Shown here piece by piece: positions 28,228 to 37,069 of a stretch of 37,841 nucleotides of DNA (its first letter is position 1; every line of letters starts with the position of its first letter). The notes under the pieces were generated by a model that was given only the letters and a program-made list of their open reading frames with translations, made no database searches and was not told the DNA's origin. The position numbers and the translations under genes were made by a program. Source of the DNA: Rhodospirillaceae bacterium (lineage in GTDB: Bacteria; Pseudomonadota; Alphaproteobacteria; Rhodospirillales; JABHCV01); contig JABHGV010000009.1 in NCBI GenBank assembly GCA_018671895.1, forward strand, positions 1 through 37,841, in the 5' to 3' direction.

Positions 28228-28292
28228 ATTCCCTCGCAGGCGGGAATCCAGTCCTTCGTCGAATATCACTGGACCCCCGCTTTCGCCGGGGT
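28228..28292. repeat. REP-like bipartite palindrome between convergent lpxI-lpxB and gltA
   Basis: Two 20-base hairpins (28228-28247, arms ATTCCC/GGGAAT; 28273-28292, arms ACCCC/GGGGT) flank a further inverted pair TCCAG (28247-28251) and CTGGA (28269-28273) around a 17-base loop. The whole is a nested palindrome filling most of the 108-base space between two convergent stop codons. The sequence style (GGCGGGAATCCAG and its partner) is that of dispersed palindromic repeats common in proteobacterial intergenic DNA. It could act as a bidirectional transcription end, though no T-run follows. Confidence 0.7.
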
Positions 28293-28304
28293 GACGGGCG
28301 CGAT

Positions 28305-29624
28305 TTACTTGCGCTTTGTGACGTCCAGGTAATTCCGTTCCAGAGAACCGGTGTATAGCTGACGCGGGCGACCGATCTTCTGGGTCGGGTCCTCGATCAT
28401 CTCGTTCCACTGGGCGACCCAGCCGACGGTCCGGGCAACGGCGAACAGCACCGTAAACATGGATGTCGGGATGCCCATGGCCTTGAAGATGATGCCGGAA
28501 TAGAAGTCGACGTTGGGATACAGCTTCTTTTCGACGAAATAGTCGTCTTCCAGCGCGATGCGTTCCAGTTCCATCGCCATGTCGAGCATTGGATCGTCCT
28601 TGATGTTCAGATCGCCGAGAACCTCATGGGCAGTCTGGCGCATCACCTTGGCGCGTGGATCAAAATTCTTGTAAACACGATGGCCGAAGCCCATCAGACG
28701 GAACGGGTCGTTCTTGTCTTTGGCTTTGGCGATATAATCAGGGATGTTGTCGACCGAGCCGATTTCTTCGAGCATCGTCAGCACAGCTTCGTTGGCACCA
28801 CCGTGTGCCGGGCCCCAAAGCGAGGCGATACCGGCGGCGATACAGGCAAACGGATTGGCGCCTGACGAGCCGGAAATACGCACCGTCGAGGTCGAAGCGT
28901 TCTGTTCGTGGTCGGCGTGCAGGATCAAAATACGATCCATGGCACGGGCCAAAATCTTATTGACCTTGTATTCCTCGCACGGGTTGGAAAACATCATATA
29001 GAGCAGGTTTTCCGAAAAATTCAGGTCGTTGCGCGGATAGGTGAATGGCATACCAAGAGAATAACGATACGCCGTCGCCGCGATGGTCGGCATTTTGGCG
29101 ATCATCCGGGTAGAGGCAATGAAACGGTGTACGGGGTCTGCAATATCAGTGCTGTCGTGATAAAACGCCGACAGTGCACCAATAACACCGTTCATAATCG
29201 CCATTGGGTGTGAATCCCGACGGAACCCCCGGAAGAAGTAGTTGATCTGCTCGTGCAGCATGGTGTGATAGGTGATCCGGGTTTCGAACTTTTCCATATC
29301 GTCTGCGTTCGGAAGTTCGCCGTAAACCAGCAGGTAACAGACTTCGAGGAAATGTGAGTGCTCGGCAAGCTGATCGATGGGGTATCCGCGATACCTGAGA
29401 ATGCCTTCTTCGCCATCAATAAAGGTGATGTCGGATTCACAGCTGCCGGTTGAGGTAAAGCCCGGGTCATAGGTGAAATGACCGGTGTCGGCGTACAGCT
29501 TGCGCACGTCGATAACGTCCGGTCCCGTCGAGCCCTTAAGGACATCAAGATCATAGCTTGTCCCGCTGCGATTATCGGTCAGCGTGAAAGCGGCTTTTTC
29601 CGTGGAATGCATCTTTTCAGGCAT
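28305..29624 (-). CDS. gltA: Citrate synthase (type II)
   Basis: The enzyme condenses acetyl-CoA and oxaloacetate to citrate, the entry of the TCA cycle. The 439-residue length and sequence are of the NADH-sensitive type II class of Gram-negative bacteria. Catalytic regions are visible: [20 protein letters not shown] (active-site histidine), [14 protein letters not shown] (second histidine), and [10 protein letters not shown] with the catalytic-type aspartate. The start at 29624 has an ideal AGGGAGG six bases upstream. It follows gltX on the same strand and has a candidate promoter in the 58-base gap. Confidence 0.97.
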   Translation of the reverse strand: MPEKMHSTEKAAFTLTDNRSGTSYDLDVLKGSTGPDVIDVRKLYADTGHFTYDPGFTSTGSCESDITFIDGEEGILRYRGYPIDQLAEHSHFLEVCYLLVYGELPNADDMEKFETRITYHTMLHEQINYFFRGFRRDSHPMAIMNGVIGALSAFYHDSTDIADPVHRFIASTRMIAKMPTIAATAYRYSLGMPFTYPRNDLNFSENLLYMMFSNPCEEYKVNKILARAMDRILILHADHEQNASTSTVRISGSSGANPFACIAAGIASLWGPAHGGANEAVLTMLEEIGSVDNIPDYIAKAKDKNDPFRLMGFGHRVYKNFDPRAKVMRQTAHEVLGDLNIKDDPMLDMAMELERIALEDDYFVEKKLYPNVDFYSGIIFKAMGIPTSMFTVLFAVARTVGWVAQWNEMIEDPTQKIGRPRQLYTGSLERNYLDVTKRK

Positions 29625-29674
29625 TCATTACCTCCCTGGTTTGCATGCGTTCAGGTGCGCACTGTCATATTTGT

Positions 29675-29680
29675 ATTATA
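29675..29680 (-). promoter_or_regulatory. Perfect -10 hexamer upstream of gltA
   Basis: The minus strand reads TATAAT here, 50 bases before the gltA start codon and just after the gltX stop. No convincing -35 hexamer lies 16-18 bases upstream, so it would be a weak or activator-dependent promoter, or chance. It would let gltA be expressed independently of gltX. Confidence 0.4.
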
Positions 29681-29682
29681 CA

Positions 29683-31059
29683 TCATTTTAACACGTCTTC
29701 TATGCGGCCCAGACTTTCTTCGCGGCCGAGTACTTCCATAACCTCGAAGACGCCGGGCGAAACGTTCGAGCCGGTCAGTGCGGCGCGCAACGGTTGGGCC
29801 AGTTTGCCGAGTTTCAGGTCGGCGGTTTCGGCCGCGGCCTTGGTCGCATCGTGCAGGATGTCCTGGCTCCAGTCGTCTGTTGCGATCAGTTTATCACGTG
29901 CAATGGCGAGCCTTTCAAGGCCCTCTGCATCGAGAATTTTAGCTGCTTTTTCAGACATGCCCAGCGGCCTTGATTTCAAATATAACTGTGAGTTTTCAGT
30001 TAATTCAACGATAGTCTTCGCGCGTTCCTTTAAGCCAGACATGCCCTTGGTCAAGCGCGCCTTGGTATCGTCTGGGGCGTCGGGTGAGATGAGATCGACC
30101 AGGCGGGAATCATCGGCCTCGCGGATGTAGATGGCATTCAGGTTTGTCAGCTTGGCGACGTCAAACCGGGCCGGTGATTTGCCGACACCGTCCAGGCCGA
30201 ACCACTCAATGGCCTGTTCATCGGAGATAATCTCGTCGTCGCCGTGGCTCCAGCCAAGCCGGAGCAGATAGTTCCTCAGCGCTTCGGGCAGGAAACCGTC
30301 GTCGCGATAGGCTTCAATCCCCAACGCCCCGTGGCGTTTCGACAGTTTTGCCCCGTCGGCCCCGTGGATCAGCGACATATGGGCGAATACCGGCGGCTGC
30401 CAGCCGAGCGCCTGATACAGCTGGAATTGGCGAAAGGCGTTGGTCAAATGGTCGTCGCCACGAATGATATGGGTGATACCCATGTCGTGGTCGTCGACGA
30501 CGACGGCCAGCATATAGGTCGGGGTGCCGTCGGCGCGCAACAAAATCATGTCGTCGAGCTGGTCATTGGCGACTTCGACCCGGCCCTGAACCTCATCTTC
30601 GATGACGGTGGTGCCGTCGAGTGGGGCTTTCAGGCGGATAACCGGGGGAACGCCGTCTGGCGCATCGGCTTCTGATTTATCGCGCCAACGGCCGTCATAG
30701 CGCATCGGGCGGCCCTCGGCACGGGCGGTCTCGCGCATTTCGGTAAGTTCTTCGGGCGAGCAATAGCATTTGTAGGCATTGCCCTCGGCGAGCAGCCGTT
30801 CGGCGGCCTTGACGTGATCGTCGACGCGCGACGTCTGAAACACGGCCTCGCCATCCCAATCGGTGCCGAACCATTTAAGGCCGTCCAGAATGGCGTCAAT
30901 GGCCTCGTCTGTGGACCGCTTGCGGTCGGTGTCTTCGACACGCAGCAGGAATTTGCCGCCGTGATGGCGGGCATAAAGCCAATTGAACAGGGCCGTACGG
31001 GCTCCGCCAATGTGCAGGAAACCGGTGGGCGAGGGGGCAAATCGGGTAACAACCGTCAT
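29683..31059 (-). CDS. gltX: Glutamyl-tRNA synthetase
   Basis: GltX charges tRNA(Glu) with glutamate and, in organisms using the amidotransferase route, may also charge tRNA(Gln). The 458-residue protein is a discriminating class I synthetase with [20 protein letters not shown] (HIGH motif), the GluRS segment [10 protein letters not shown], a Cys-containing CYCSPEEL segment, and [10 protein letters not shown] (KMSKS motif). A helical anticodon-binding domain ends it. Alphaproteobacteria often carry two gltX copies; whether this is GltX1 or GltX2 cannot be settled here. It is divergent from comEC, with 88 bases between the starts. Confidence 0.95.
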   Translation of the reverse strand: MTVVTRFAPSPTGFLHIGGARTALFNWLYARHHGGKFLLRVEDTDRKRSTDEAIDAILDGLKWFGTDWDGEAVFQTSRVDDHVKAAERLLAEGNAYKCYCSPEELTEMRETARAEGRPMRYDGRWRDKSEADAPDGVPPVIRLKAPLDGTTVIEDEVQGRVEVANDQLDDMILLRADGTPTYMLAVVVDDHDMGITHIIRGDDHLTNAFRQFQLYQALGWQPPVFAHMSLIHGADGAKLSKRHGALGIEAYRDDGFLPEALRNYLLRLGWSHGDDEIISDEQAIEWFGLDGVGKSPARFDVAKLTNLNAIYIREADDSRLVDLISPDAPDDTKARLTKGMSGLKERAKTIVELTENSQLYLKSRPLGMSEKAAKILDAEGLERLAIARDKLIATDDWSQDILHDATKAAAETADLKLGKLAQPLRAALTGSNVSPGVFEVMEVLGREESLGRIEDVLK

Positions 31060-31147
31060 GGTATTGGGCTTATTTTTCTGTTTTCATGCTCTGGCGAGAT
31101 GGTGATTTAGCACATTCATTGAGCAGTTTCAGAAAAAACCTGACCTG

Positions 31148-33274
31148 ATGGGGGAAATTATTTCACAAATTCAGTCCAATAAGCCCTTTTCAATGGTGAA
31201 CGTGCTGTCTTTGCTGATCGCCGAGCGTCATCGCTGGGCCTTGTGGCTGCCGGTGCTGATGGGGTTGGGAATCGTCGTTTATTTCGGTTTGCCCATCGAG
31301 CCGCCCCTGTGGATGGGTATTGTCGGTTTTTTGGCTTCAGGCTTGGCAAGCTGGCGGGCGCGTAATCGTTCAGGGCTGCTCATTATCAGCGTTGCCTTGC
31401 TGGCCATGACAACGGGGTTTCTGGCGGCCCAGGTCCGCACGATCAGCGTCTCGGCCCCGGTGCTGCAAAGAAGCTTGAACGTTACTACTGTTGAGGGCCG
31501 CATCGCGATGATCGAAAGCCGCAACAAGGGGCTGCGGCTGACGCTTGAAAAGCCACGGATTACGGGCCTTGGCCCCCACGGAACCCCGGACCGGGTTCGG
31601 GTGACGGTCAATGGCAAACAGCCGGACATGGTTCCCGGCGACTGGGTCAGACTCAGGGCCAGCCTGTCGCCGCCGTCGCCACCGGCTATGCCGGGCGGTT
31701 TCGACTTTCAACGTCATTCCTATTTCCGGGGCATCGGCGCGGTCGGTTTTTCCTTTGGGCCAGCGCAGTTGACGGCACGCGGGTCCGGTGACGGGGCATG
31801 GGTGGCGCTACAAACCCTGCGCCGGAGCGTCTCGAAGAGGGTGTTGGCGGCGTTTGATGCAGGATCACCCGTCGGCGGGGTTGCCGTGGCGCTGATGACC
31901 GGCGAGCGCGGGGCAATCCCGAAGACGGTGATGGAAGGCTTTCGCGATTCAGGACTGGCGCATTTGCTGGCGATTTCCGGGCTGCATATCGGGCTGGTGG
32001 CGGGAATATTGTTCTTTGGCATGCGTGCTGCGTTGGTGTTATTGGGTGGTTCCCTGGCGCTTCGACACCCCGTGAAGAAATGGGCGGCGGCGGTGGCTCT
32101 GATCGGGGCCTTTGCCTACGCCATGATTGCAGGCGCCACGGTGCCGACGCTGCGCGCCTTTTTGATGGTCGGGCTGGTATTAACGGCGGTGATACTGGAC
32201 CGGCGCGGTTTATCCATGCGGCTGGTCGCCTTTGCCGCGGTCGCCATCATGCTGGTTCAGCCCGACAGCTTGCTGGGTGCCAGTTTTCAATTATCATTTG
32301 CCGCTGTTATTGCGCTGATTGCCGCCTATGAGGTTGTCAGCGACCGGCGCAAGTCGCGTGAACGCCAAGGCAAGCATTATGGCTGGCTCGGCAAGACAGG
32401 TCGATACATTGGCGGCGTCGCCCTGACCACCCTGATTGCCGGGGCCGCGACCGCGCCATTTGTTATCTACCATTTCAACCGGCTGGCCGATTATGGGCTG
32501 GCAGCCAATTTAGCAGCGGTGCCGTTAACGGCGCTGTGGGTGATGCCGTGGGCCGTTGTCGCCTTCGCCTTGATGCCGTTCGGGCTCGAGGCGCTGGCCC
32601 TTGCACCCATGGGCTGGGGCGTCGAGGCGGTGATTTCCGTGACATCCGAGGTCGCCCATTGGCCCGGTGCCGTGACGTTGGTTCGCTCGATGCCCGACTG
32701 GGGGCTGGGACTTGTGGTTATCGGCGGATTGTGGTTGTGCCTGTGGAAGGGCCGATGGCGATTGTTCGGCACCGCCGGTATTGCCGCCGGACTGGCCAGC
32801 GTGATGTTGGTCGCTACACCCGATGTGCTGATCGATGCCAAAGGGAAGTTACTGGCCGTTAAAAATGAAGACGGGTTGCTGGCAGTGTCATCAAAGCAAA
32901 AAGCGCGCTTTACCCGTGATATCTGGCTTCGAAGCTTCGCCCAACCGGCATCCTCACCATGGGGTGGTGATACGGCTGCCCTGCGGTGCGACGATTTGGG
33001 CTGCCTGTACAAGGCAAAGGGCCGCACAATCGCGCTGGTCCGGAAACCGGGGGCTTTGGCGGAAGATTGCGGACGAGCCGACATTATTGTCAGCACTATT
33101 CCTGTGCGCCGGGCATGCCGGGGGCCTGATGCTGTCATCGACAGGTTCGATTTATGGCGAGACGGGGCACACGCGGTATGGCTGGGCGGTGATGAGGGTG
33201 TGCGCATCGAAAGCGTCAACGCCGGGCGCGGTGAGAGGCCTTGGGTTTTACGTCCGAAAAGAAAGTCTCAGTAG
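31148..33274 (+). CDS. comEC: ComEC/Rec2-family DNA uptake channel protein
   Basis: ComEC is the inner-membrane channel through which single-stranded DNA enters during natural transformation. The 708-residue protein has two N-terminal helices (residues ~30-95) and a soluble OB-like domain with [10 protein letters not shown]. The Competence domain begins at [20 protein letters not shown] (residue ~268) and has about seven helices, with [10 protein letters not shown] and [14 protein letters not shown] motifs. The C-terminal ~150 residues correspond to the usual metallo-beta-lactamase domain but show no HxHxDH motif, so nuclease activity is unlikely; this is common in alphaproteobacteria. ATG 31148 lacks a clear ribosome binding site; ATG 31193 is an alternative. 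The 3' end overlaps lexA by seven bases, tail to tail. Confidence 0.9.
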   Translation: MGEIISQIQSNKPFSMVNVLSLLIAERHRWALWLPVLMGLGIVVYFGLPIEPPLWMGIVGFLASGLASWRARNRSGLLIISVALLAMTTGFLAAQVRTISVSAPVLQRSLNVTTVEGRIAMIESRNKGLRLTLEKPRITGLGPHGTPDRVRVTVNGKQPDMVPGDWVRLRASLSPPSPPAMPGGFDFQRHSYFRGIGAVGFSFGPAQLTARGSGDGAWVALQTLRRSVSKRVLAAFDAGSPVGGVAVALMTGERGAIPKTVMEGFRDSGLAHLLAISGLHIGLVAGILFFGMRAALVLLGGSLALRHPVKKWAAAVALIGAFAYAMIAGATVPTLRAFLMVGLVLTAVILDRRGLSMRLVAFAAVAIMLVQPDSLLGASFQLSFAAVIALIAAYEVVSDRRKSRERQGKHYGWLGKTGRYIGGVALTTLIAGAATAPFVIYHFNRLADYGLAANLAAVPLTALWVMPWAVVAFALMPFGLEALALAPMGWGVEAVISVTSEVAHWPGAVTLVRSMPDWGLGLVVIGGLWLCLWKGRWRLFGTAGIAAGLASVMLVATPDVLIDAKGKLLAVKNEDGLLAVSSKQKARFTRDIWLRSFAQPASSPWGGDTAALRCDDLGCLYKAKGRTIALVRKPGALAEDCGRADIIVSTIPVRRACRGPDAVIDRFDLWRDGAHAVWLGGDEGVRIESVNAGRGERPWVLRPKRKSQ

Positions 33275-33966
33275 TTCCGCAGCAAGCCGACCAACTGGCC
33301 CTGCACCTTGACCCGGTCGGGCCCGAAAATGCGGGTTTCATATTCCTTGTTTGCCGGTTCCAAGGCAACCGAGTTGCCCTTGCGGCGCAACCGTTTCAGA
33401 GTCACTTCCTCGTTGTCGATCAAGGCGACGACAATGGCACCGTTATCGGCGGTCTCGCCATTTCGGATAATCACCGTGTCGCCATCATGGATACCTTCTT
33501 CGATCATCGAGTCGCCATCGACCATAAGCGCATAATGGGCACCACCGCCAAGCATGCTGGGTGGCACGGCGATGGTATTCGATGGATTGCTGACAGCTTC
33601 GATCGGCGCGCCAGCGGCGATGCGTTCATACAGCGGGATTTCCACGACTTGGCTGCCTTCGTTGCCGCTCGGCTGTTCGGTGCCGGGGATTTTGAAATTG
33701 CCTTCGATGACGTTCGGCGAAAATCCATTTGCCGCCGGTCGTTCATCCATGTTTTCCGGGCGTTTCAGCACTTCCAGTGCGCGCGCCCGATGGGCCAGAC
33801 GACGGATAAACCCTCGTTCCTCAAGCCCGGTAATCAGGCGGTGGATGCCCGATTTCGATGCCAGCCCAAGGGCATCCTTCATTTCGTCAAAAGACGGCGA
33901 AACACCGGTTTCCTTGAGGCGGTTATCGATGAAAATCAACAGTTGATGCTGTTTTTTGGTCAGCAT
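33268..33966 (-). CDS. lexA: SOS response transcriptional repressor LexA
   Basis: LexA represses DNA-damage genes and self-cleaves when bound to RecA filaments. The 232-residue protein has a winged helix-turn-helix (residues ~25-66; [20 protein letters not shown]) and a linker of about 40 residues. The S24 protease domain carries the cleavage bond Ala118-Gly119 (IAAGAPIEA), Ser153 (GDSMIEEGI) and Lys191 (VTLKRLRR), all intact. ATG 33966 is chosen because ACGGAG is correctly spaced before it and the family starts MLTKKQ; the frame extends 16 codons further upstream but into the leader. It has its own SOS-type promoter. It overlaps the comEC 3' end. Confidence 0.97.
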   Translation of the reverse strand: MLTKKQHQLLIFIDNRLKETGVSPSFDEMKDALGLASKSGIHRLITGLEERGFIRRLAHRARALEVLKRPENMDERPAANGFSPNVIEGNFKIPGTEQPSGNEGSQVVEIPLYERIAAGAPIEAVSNPSNTIAVPPSMLGGGAHYALMVDGDSMIEEGIHDGDTVIIRNGETADNGAIVVALIDNEEVTLKRLRRKGNSVALEPANKEYETRIFGPDRVKVQGQLVGLLRNY

Positions 33967-34022
33967 GACGGGAACTCCGTAACAAAAAAAGGCTTCAGAA
34001 CAAAACCAAAACACTTATTAAT

Positions 34023-34051
34023 GTTCTACTTTGGTTCTTTCGTGCCGTCAA
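34023..34051 (-). promoter_or_regulatory. lexA promoter with SOS box GTTC-N7-GTTC
   Basis: On the minus strand TTGACG (34046-34051) and TAGAAC (34023-34028) form a -35/-10 pair with a 17-base spacer. The LexA operator is GTTC 34023-34026, seven bases, GTTC 34034-34037 on the plus strand (GAAC-N7-GAAC on the other), the alphaproteobacterial SOS box. It overlaps the -10 and the adjacent spacer, so LexA binding would block RNA polymerase: classic autorepression. The lexA start codon lies 56 bases downstream. A degenerate second site (GAAC at 33998-34001, AAAC at 34009-34012) is in the leader. Confidence 0.9.
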
Positions 34052-34072
34052 GAAGGTTTTGTTTTGCTAACC

Positions 34073-34142
34073 GGAACCTGGATTCCAGAGAATGCGCCCC
34101 GCAGGGCGATAGCCAAAAAGAGGCTGTGCCATCCGAAGGATG
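34073..34142 (-). other. Four small hairpins in the moeA-lexA spacer
   Basis: In transcription order on the minus strand the spacer contains CATCC/GGATG (34130-34142), AGCC/GGCT (34111-34125), GCCC/GGGC (34096-34107) and GGAA/TTCC (34073-34086), each with a loop of 3 to 7 bases and little sequence between. None is followed by a T-run. They lie after the moeA stop and before the lexA promoter, so they may form a 3' processing or termination structure for the trp-moa-moe transcript, or be a dispersed repeat. Confidence 0.5.
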
Positions 34143-34144
34143 CG

Positions 34145-35365
34145 CTAAACAGAAACCAAAGCCCCGCCCAGACGCAGGATCGAAACCACGTCTCCGGCCT
34201 TTGCTGCCGGGGCTTCGGGCGCGCGGATGATCAGGCAATCGGCGACCGCCATGCGCGCCTGCATGGCGCTGTCTTGTTTGTTAAACGGAGTTGCGACCAG
34301 TCCGCCATCGACGCTTTCGAGGCTGGCGCGCAGGTAGTCCTGGCGCATATCGTTTGGCTTAAGGTCACAGCCAAGTCGGGCCGTCTGGGTATCTTCCGTC
34401 GCGTCGAGACCAAGCAGGGCCATGATTGCCGGGCGTAGAAACAGCACAGAGCAGACCGCGGTCGAAACCGGATTGCCGGGCATTCCGAGTACGCCCATAT
34501 CGCCGAAACGCCCTCCCAGTTTGCCGAACAGCAGGGGCTTGCCGGGGCGCATGGCGATTTTATAGAAAATACGTTCCAGTCCGTTGTCATCCAGCAGTGT
34601 GCCGACCAGGTCGTAATCGCCGACCGAGGCCCCGCCAATGGTGACCAGCAGGTCGCAGCCAAGGGCCTTGTCCAGCGTTTCGTTCAAGGATTCCATGGTG
34701 TCGCTGGCGATGCCGACATTGACGGGCTCGCCGCCCATCGCCCTGACGAATGTCACCAGCGAAAAGGTATTCGACGAAATGATTTGCGACGGACCAACCG
34801 GCTGGCCCGGCATGACCACTTCGTCGCCGGTTGCCATGATGGCGATGCGTGGCTTACGGCGTACTTTCAAGCTTGGCAAATTCATCGCAGCCGCCAATCC
34901 GATGTGGCGCGATGTCAGTACCGTGGCGGCAGTCAGCAAGACGTCGCCTTCAGAGAAATCAAGCCCGGCCGGGCGGATAAACACACCTGATTCAACACTT
35001 TCAAGAACTTTCACAACACCTTCGGAAGACTCGGTATTTTCCTGAATAACGATAGCATCTGCACCATCTGGAAGCGGTGCGCCGGTAAAGATGCGGACGG
35101 CTTGTCCGGCCCCGACCACACCGTCATATCCGCCCCCGGCTTGCGATTCCCCAATAACGTTCAGGGTTGCGGGAACATCTGCAACGTCTTGGGCCTGAAC
35201 CGCGTAGCCATCCATGGACGAAACCGCGACCGGCGGGTGCGACAGGTTCGAAGCAGCATCTTCGGCTAATACTCGACCAAGGCAGTCTTCCAGGATGACC
35301 TCTTCGGCTTCGAGCGTCTTGAGGTTGGTTTTAACGTGATTGAGGGCTTCGGCTACGGGGATCAT
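34145..35365 (-). CDS. moeA: Molybdopterin molybdenumtransferase MoeA
   Basis: MoeA inserts molybdate into adenylylated molybdopterin, the last step of molybdenum cofactor synthesis. The 406-residue protein has the expected domains: an N-terminal region with VAVSSMDGYAVQAQD, the GADAIVIQEN segment, and a MogA-like domain with RIAIMATGDEVV, VTIGGASVGDYD and FYKIAMRPGKPLLFGKLG. GMPGNPVST follows, then a C-terminal beta domain. Its ATG overlaps the stop of the upstream VOC gene (ATGA), so translation is likely coupled. The spacer after it leads to lexA. Confidence 0.96.
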   Translation of the reverse strand: MIPVAEALNHVKTNLKTLEAEEVILEDCLGRVLAEDAASNLSHPPVAVSSMDGYAVQAQDVADVPATLNVIGESQAGGGYDGVVGAGQAVRIFTGAPLPDGADAIVIQENTESSEGVVKVLESVESGVFIRPAGLDFSEGDVLLTAATVLTSRHIGLAAAMNLPSLKVRRKPRIAIMATGDEVVMPGQPVGPSQIISSNTFSLVTFVRAMGGEPVNVGIASDTMESLNETLDKALGCDLLVTIGGASVGDYDLVGTLLDDNGLERIFYKIAMRPGKPLLFGKLGGRFGDMGVLGMPGNPVSTAVCSVLFLRPAIMALLGLDATEDTQTARLGCDLKPNDMRQDYLRASLESVDGGLVATPFNKQDSAMQARMAVADCLIIRAPEAPAAKAGDVVSILRLGGALVSV

Positions 35366-35784
35366 GCGGGAATATCCAGACTTCCATCTTCAAGAACCGG
35401 GAAATGAGGCACCCAGGAAATTTCCCAGGGGTGACCGTCGGGGTCGGCAAAATAACCAACATAGCCGCCCCACGACATATCGACCGGGGGCTTCAGGGTG
35501 GTCGCGCCTGCCTCTTCGACGACGCCCATGAAATGATCGACTTCCTCGCGCGAGCGGGTGTTATAGGCCAACGTCGTGCAGCCGGGCGTCGGTGTGTTCG
35601 TTAATCCGGTGTCTTTGCTTAAATCGGATTGGCCATACAGGCCGAATATCATGCCGCCCATGTCGAAGAAGACGACTTCGTCCATGCTGGCGCTGGATGC
35701 TTTCCAGCCGAGCCGTTCGTAAAAGGCTCTCGAGGCGGCGACGTCGGCGACGCCCAGAGTAACGAGGCTGATGCGTTGTTCCAT
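35362..35784 (-). CDS. VOC (glyoxalase-fold) family protein of unknown substrate
   Basis: The 140-residue product has the paired beta-alpha-beta-beta-beta modules of the vicinal oxygen chelate superfamily: LGVADVAASRAFYERLGW in the first module and GYFADPDGHPWEISWVP in the second. The usual first metal ligand (a histidine in the opening strand) appears to be replaced (SLVTLGV), while the closing-strand glutamate (PWEIS) is present, so ordinary metal chemistry is doubtful. No specific reaction can be named. GAGGGA before ATG 35784 overlaps the moaC stop, and its own stop overlaps moeA, so it is locked into the molybdenum cofactor operon between moaC and moeA. Confidence 0.85.
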   Translation of the reverse strand: MEQRISLVTLGVADVAASRAFYERLGWKASSASMDEVVFFDMGGMIFGLYGQSDLSKDTGLTNTPTPGCTTLAYNTRSREEVDHFMGVVEEAGATTLKPPVDMSWGGYVGYFADPDGHPWEISWVPHFPVLEDGSLDIPA

Positions 35785-35796
35785 CTGATATATCCC

Positions 35797-36276
35797 TCAA
35801 TCGGCCTCGAACGTGCCGGATTTTCCGCCTGCCTTGTGGGTCAGGCGGATATCGGTGATTTGCATGCCCTTGTCGGCGGCCTTGCACATGTCATAGACGG
35901 TCAGGGCTGCCACCGAAACGGCGGTCAGTGCCTCCATCTCGACACCGGTGCGCCCCTTTAGCTTGCAGGTTGCTTCGATATCGACGGCGTTGCGGGCGGC
36001 ATCAATGCTCAATTCGACCTTTACCGAGGTCAAGTCGAGGGGGTGGCACAGCGGAATCAGGTCCGGCGTCTTTTTCGCTCCCATAATCCCGGCCAGTTGG
36101 GCGACGGACAGCACATCGCCTTTTTTGACGTCGCCGCCCTGTATAAGCGCCAGAGTCTCGGGCTGCATCAGCACCGTGCCCTTGGCCGTTGCCGTGCGCT
36201 CGGTCTCGCCTTTGTCCGACACGTCGACCATGTGGGCGTTACCGTCTTCGTCGATATGAGTGAGTTCGTTGTTCAT
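35797..36276 (-). CDS. moaC: Cyclic pyranopterin monophosphate synthase MoaC
   Basis: MoaC converts the 3',8-cyclo-GTP product of MoaA to cyclic pyranopterin monophosphate, the first intermediate of molybdenum cofactor synthesis. The 159-residue protein contains [31 protein letters not shown] (substrate-binding His/Cys segment), [20 protein letters not shown] and [13 protein letters not shown], all family signatures. No moaA is in the window. It starts one base after the trpC stop and is followed by the VOC gene after 12 bases. Confidence 0.97.
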   Translation of the reverse strand: MNNELTHIDEDGNAHMVDVSDKGETERTATAKGTVLMQPETLALIQGGDVKKGDVLSVAQLAGIMGAKKTPDLIPLCHPLDLTSVKVELSIDAARNAVDIEATCKLKGRTGVEMEALTAVSVAALTVYDMCKAADKGMQITDIRLTHKAGGKSGTFEAD

Positions 36277-36277
36277 T

Positions 36278-37069
36278 TCAGGACCCTAACAGATTTCGAG
36301 TGGCGGCTTCGACATCATCGTTGGACATCAGCGACGATCCAATCAGGAAGCGGTTGGCACCGACGCGCGCCATGCGGTCGAGATCGGCGGACGTCTCAAG
36401 GCCACTTTCGCACACCAGCACCCGGTCATCGGGCACCATTTCCGCCAGTTCCTCGGTCGTTTCCAGCCTGATTTCCAATGTTTTCAGATTGCGGTTGTTA
36501 ACCCCGATCAGCGGTGATTTCAGCATCAATGCGCGTTCCAGTTCCGGGGCATTGTGGACCTCGATCAGCACGTCCATGCCCAGCTCCATCGCGGCGGCTT
36601 CCAGTTCGGTAGCCTGCGCGTCGTCCAAGGCCGCCATGATCAGTAAGATGCAATCGGCCCCAAGGGCGCGGGATTCAGCAATCTGATAAGTGTCCAACAT
36701 AAAATCTTTTCGCAGGACGGGCAGGGAGACGGCGTTGCGGGCCTCAACCAGATAAGCGTCGGAGCCTTGAAAGTATTCCACGTCGGTTAACACCGACAGG
36801 CAGGCTGCGCCCCCGGATTCATAGGCTTTGGCAATGCTCGGCGCATCGAAATCGGTGCGGATCAGACCTTTCGACGGGGACGCCTTCTTGATTTCTGCGA
36901 TCAGGCCATACTTGGAACCAGAGCCACCGGAATCGACTTTTTCGGTCAAGGCGGCAGCGAAACCGCGCACCGGCGATGCGGCATTCACATCCGGTGTCGG
37001 GTTGGCGACCTTGGATGTGGCGATGTGTTCCAGCTTGTCGGCACAGATTTTAGCCAGCACATCACTCAT
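36278..37069 (-). CDS. trpC: Indole-3-glycerol phosphate synthase
   Basis: TrpC closes the indole ring in tryptophan synthesis, turning carboxyphenylamino-deoxyribulose phosphate into indole-3-glycerol phosphate. The 263-residue monofunctional TIM barrel has [16 protein letters not shown] (catalytic lysine strand), [32 protein letters not shown] and [25 protein letters not shown] follows near the end. The frame is open further upstream inside trpD, but ATG 37069 gives the normal N-terminus. It overlaps the trpD stop by eight bases. It is not fused to TrpF, unlike E. coli. Confidence 0.96.
   Translation of the reverse strand: MSDVLAKICADKLEHIATSKVANPTPDVNAASPVRGFAAALTEKVDSGGSGSKYGLIAEIKKASPSKGLIRTDFDAPSIAKAYESGGAACLSVLTDVEYFQGSDAYLVEARNAVSLPVLRKDFMLDTYQIAESRALGADCILLIMAALDDAQATELEAAAMELGMDVLIEVHNAPELERALMLKSPLIGVNNRNLKTLEIRLETTEELAEMVPDDRVLVCESGLETSADLDRMARVGANRFLIGSSLMSNDDVEAATRNLLGS

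Noticed and set aside
33998-34012. Second SOS box in the lexA leader (GAAC-N7-AAAC)
   Set aside because: The second half-site is imperfect and it lies downstream of the promoter; noted only as a possible weak site.
34026-34238. 70-codon open frame on the minus strand across the moeA end and the hairpin cluster
   Set aside because: It overlaps moeA out of frame, covers the lexA promoter, and shows only Ser/Gly/Arg-rich sequence without a domain.
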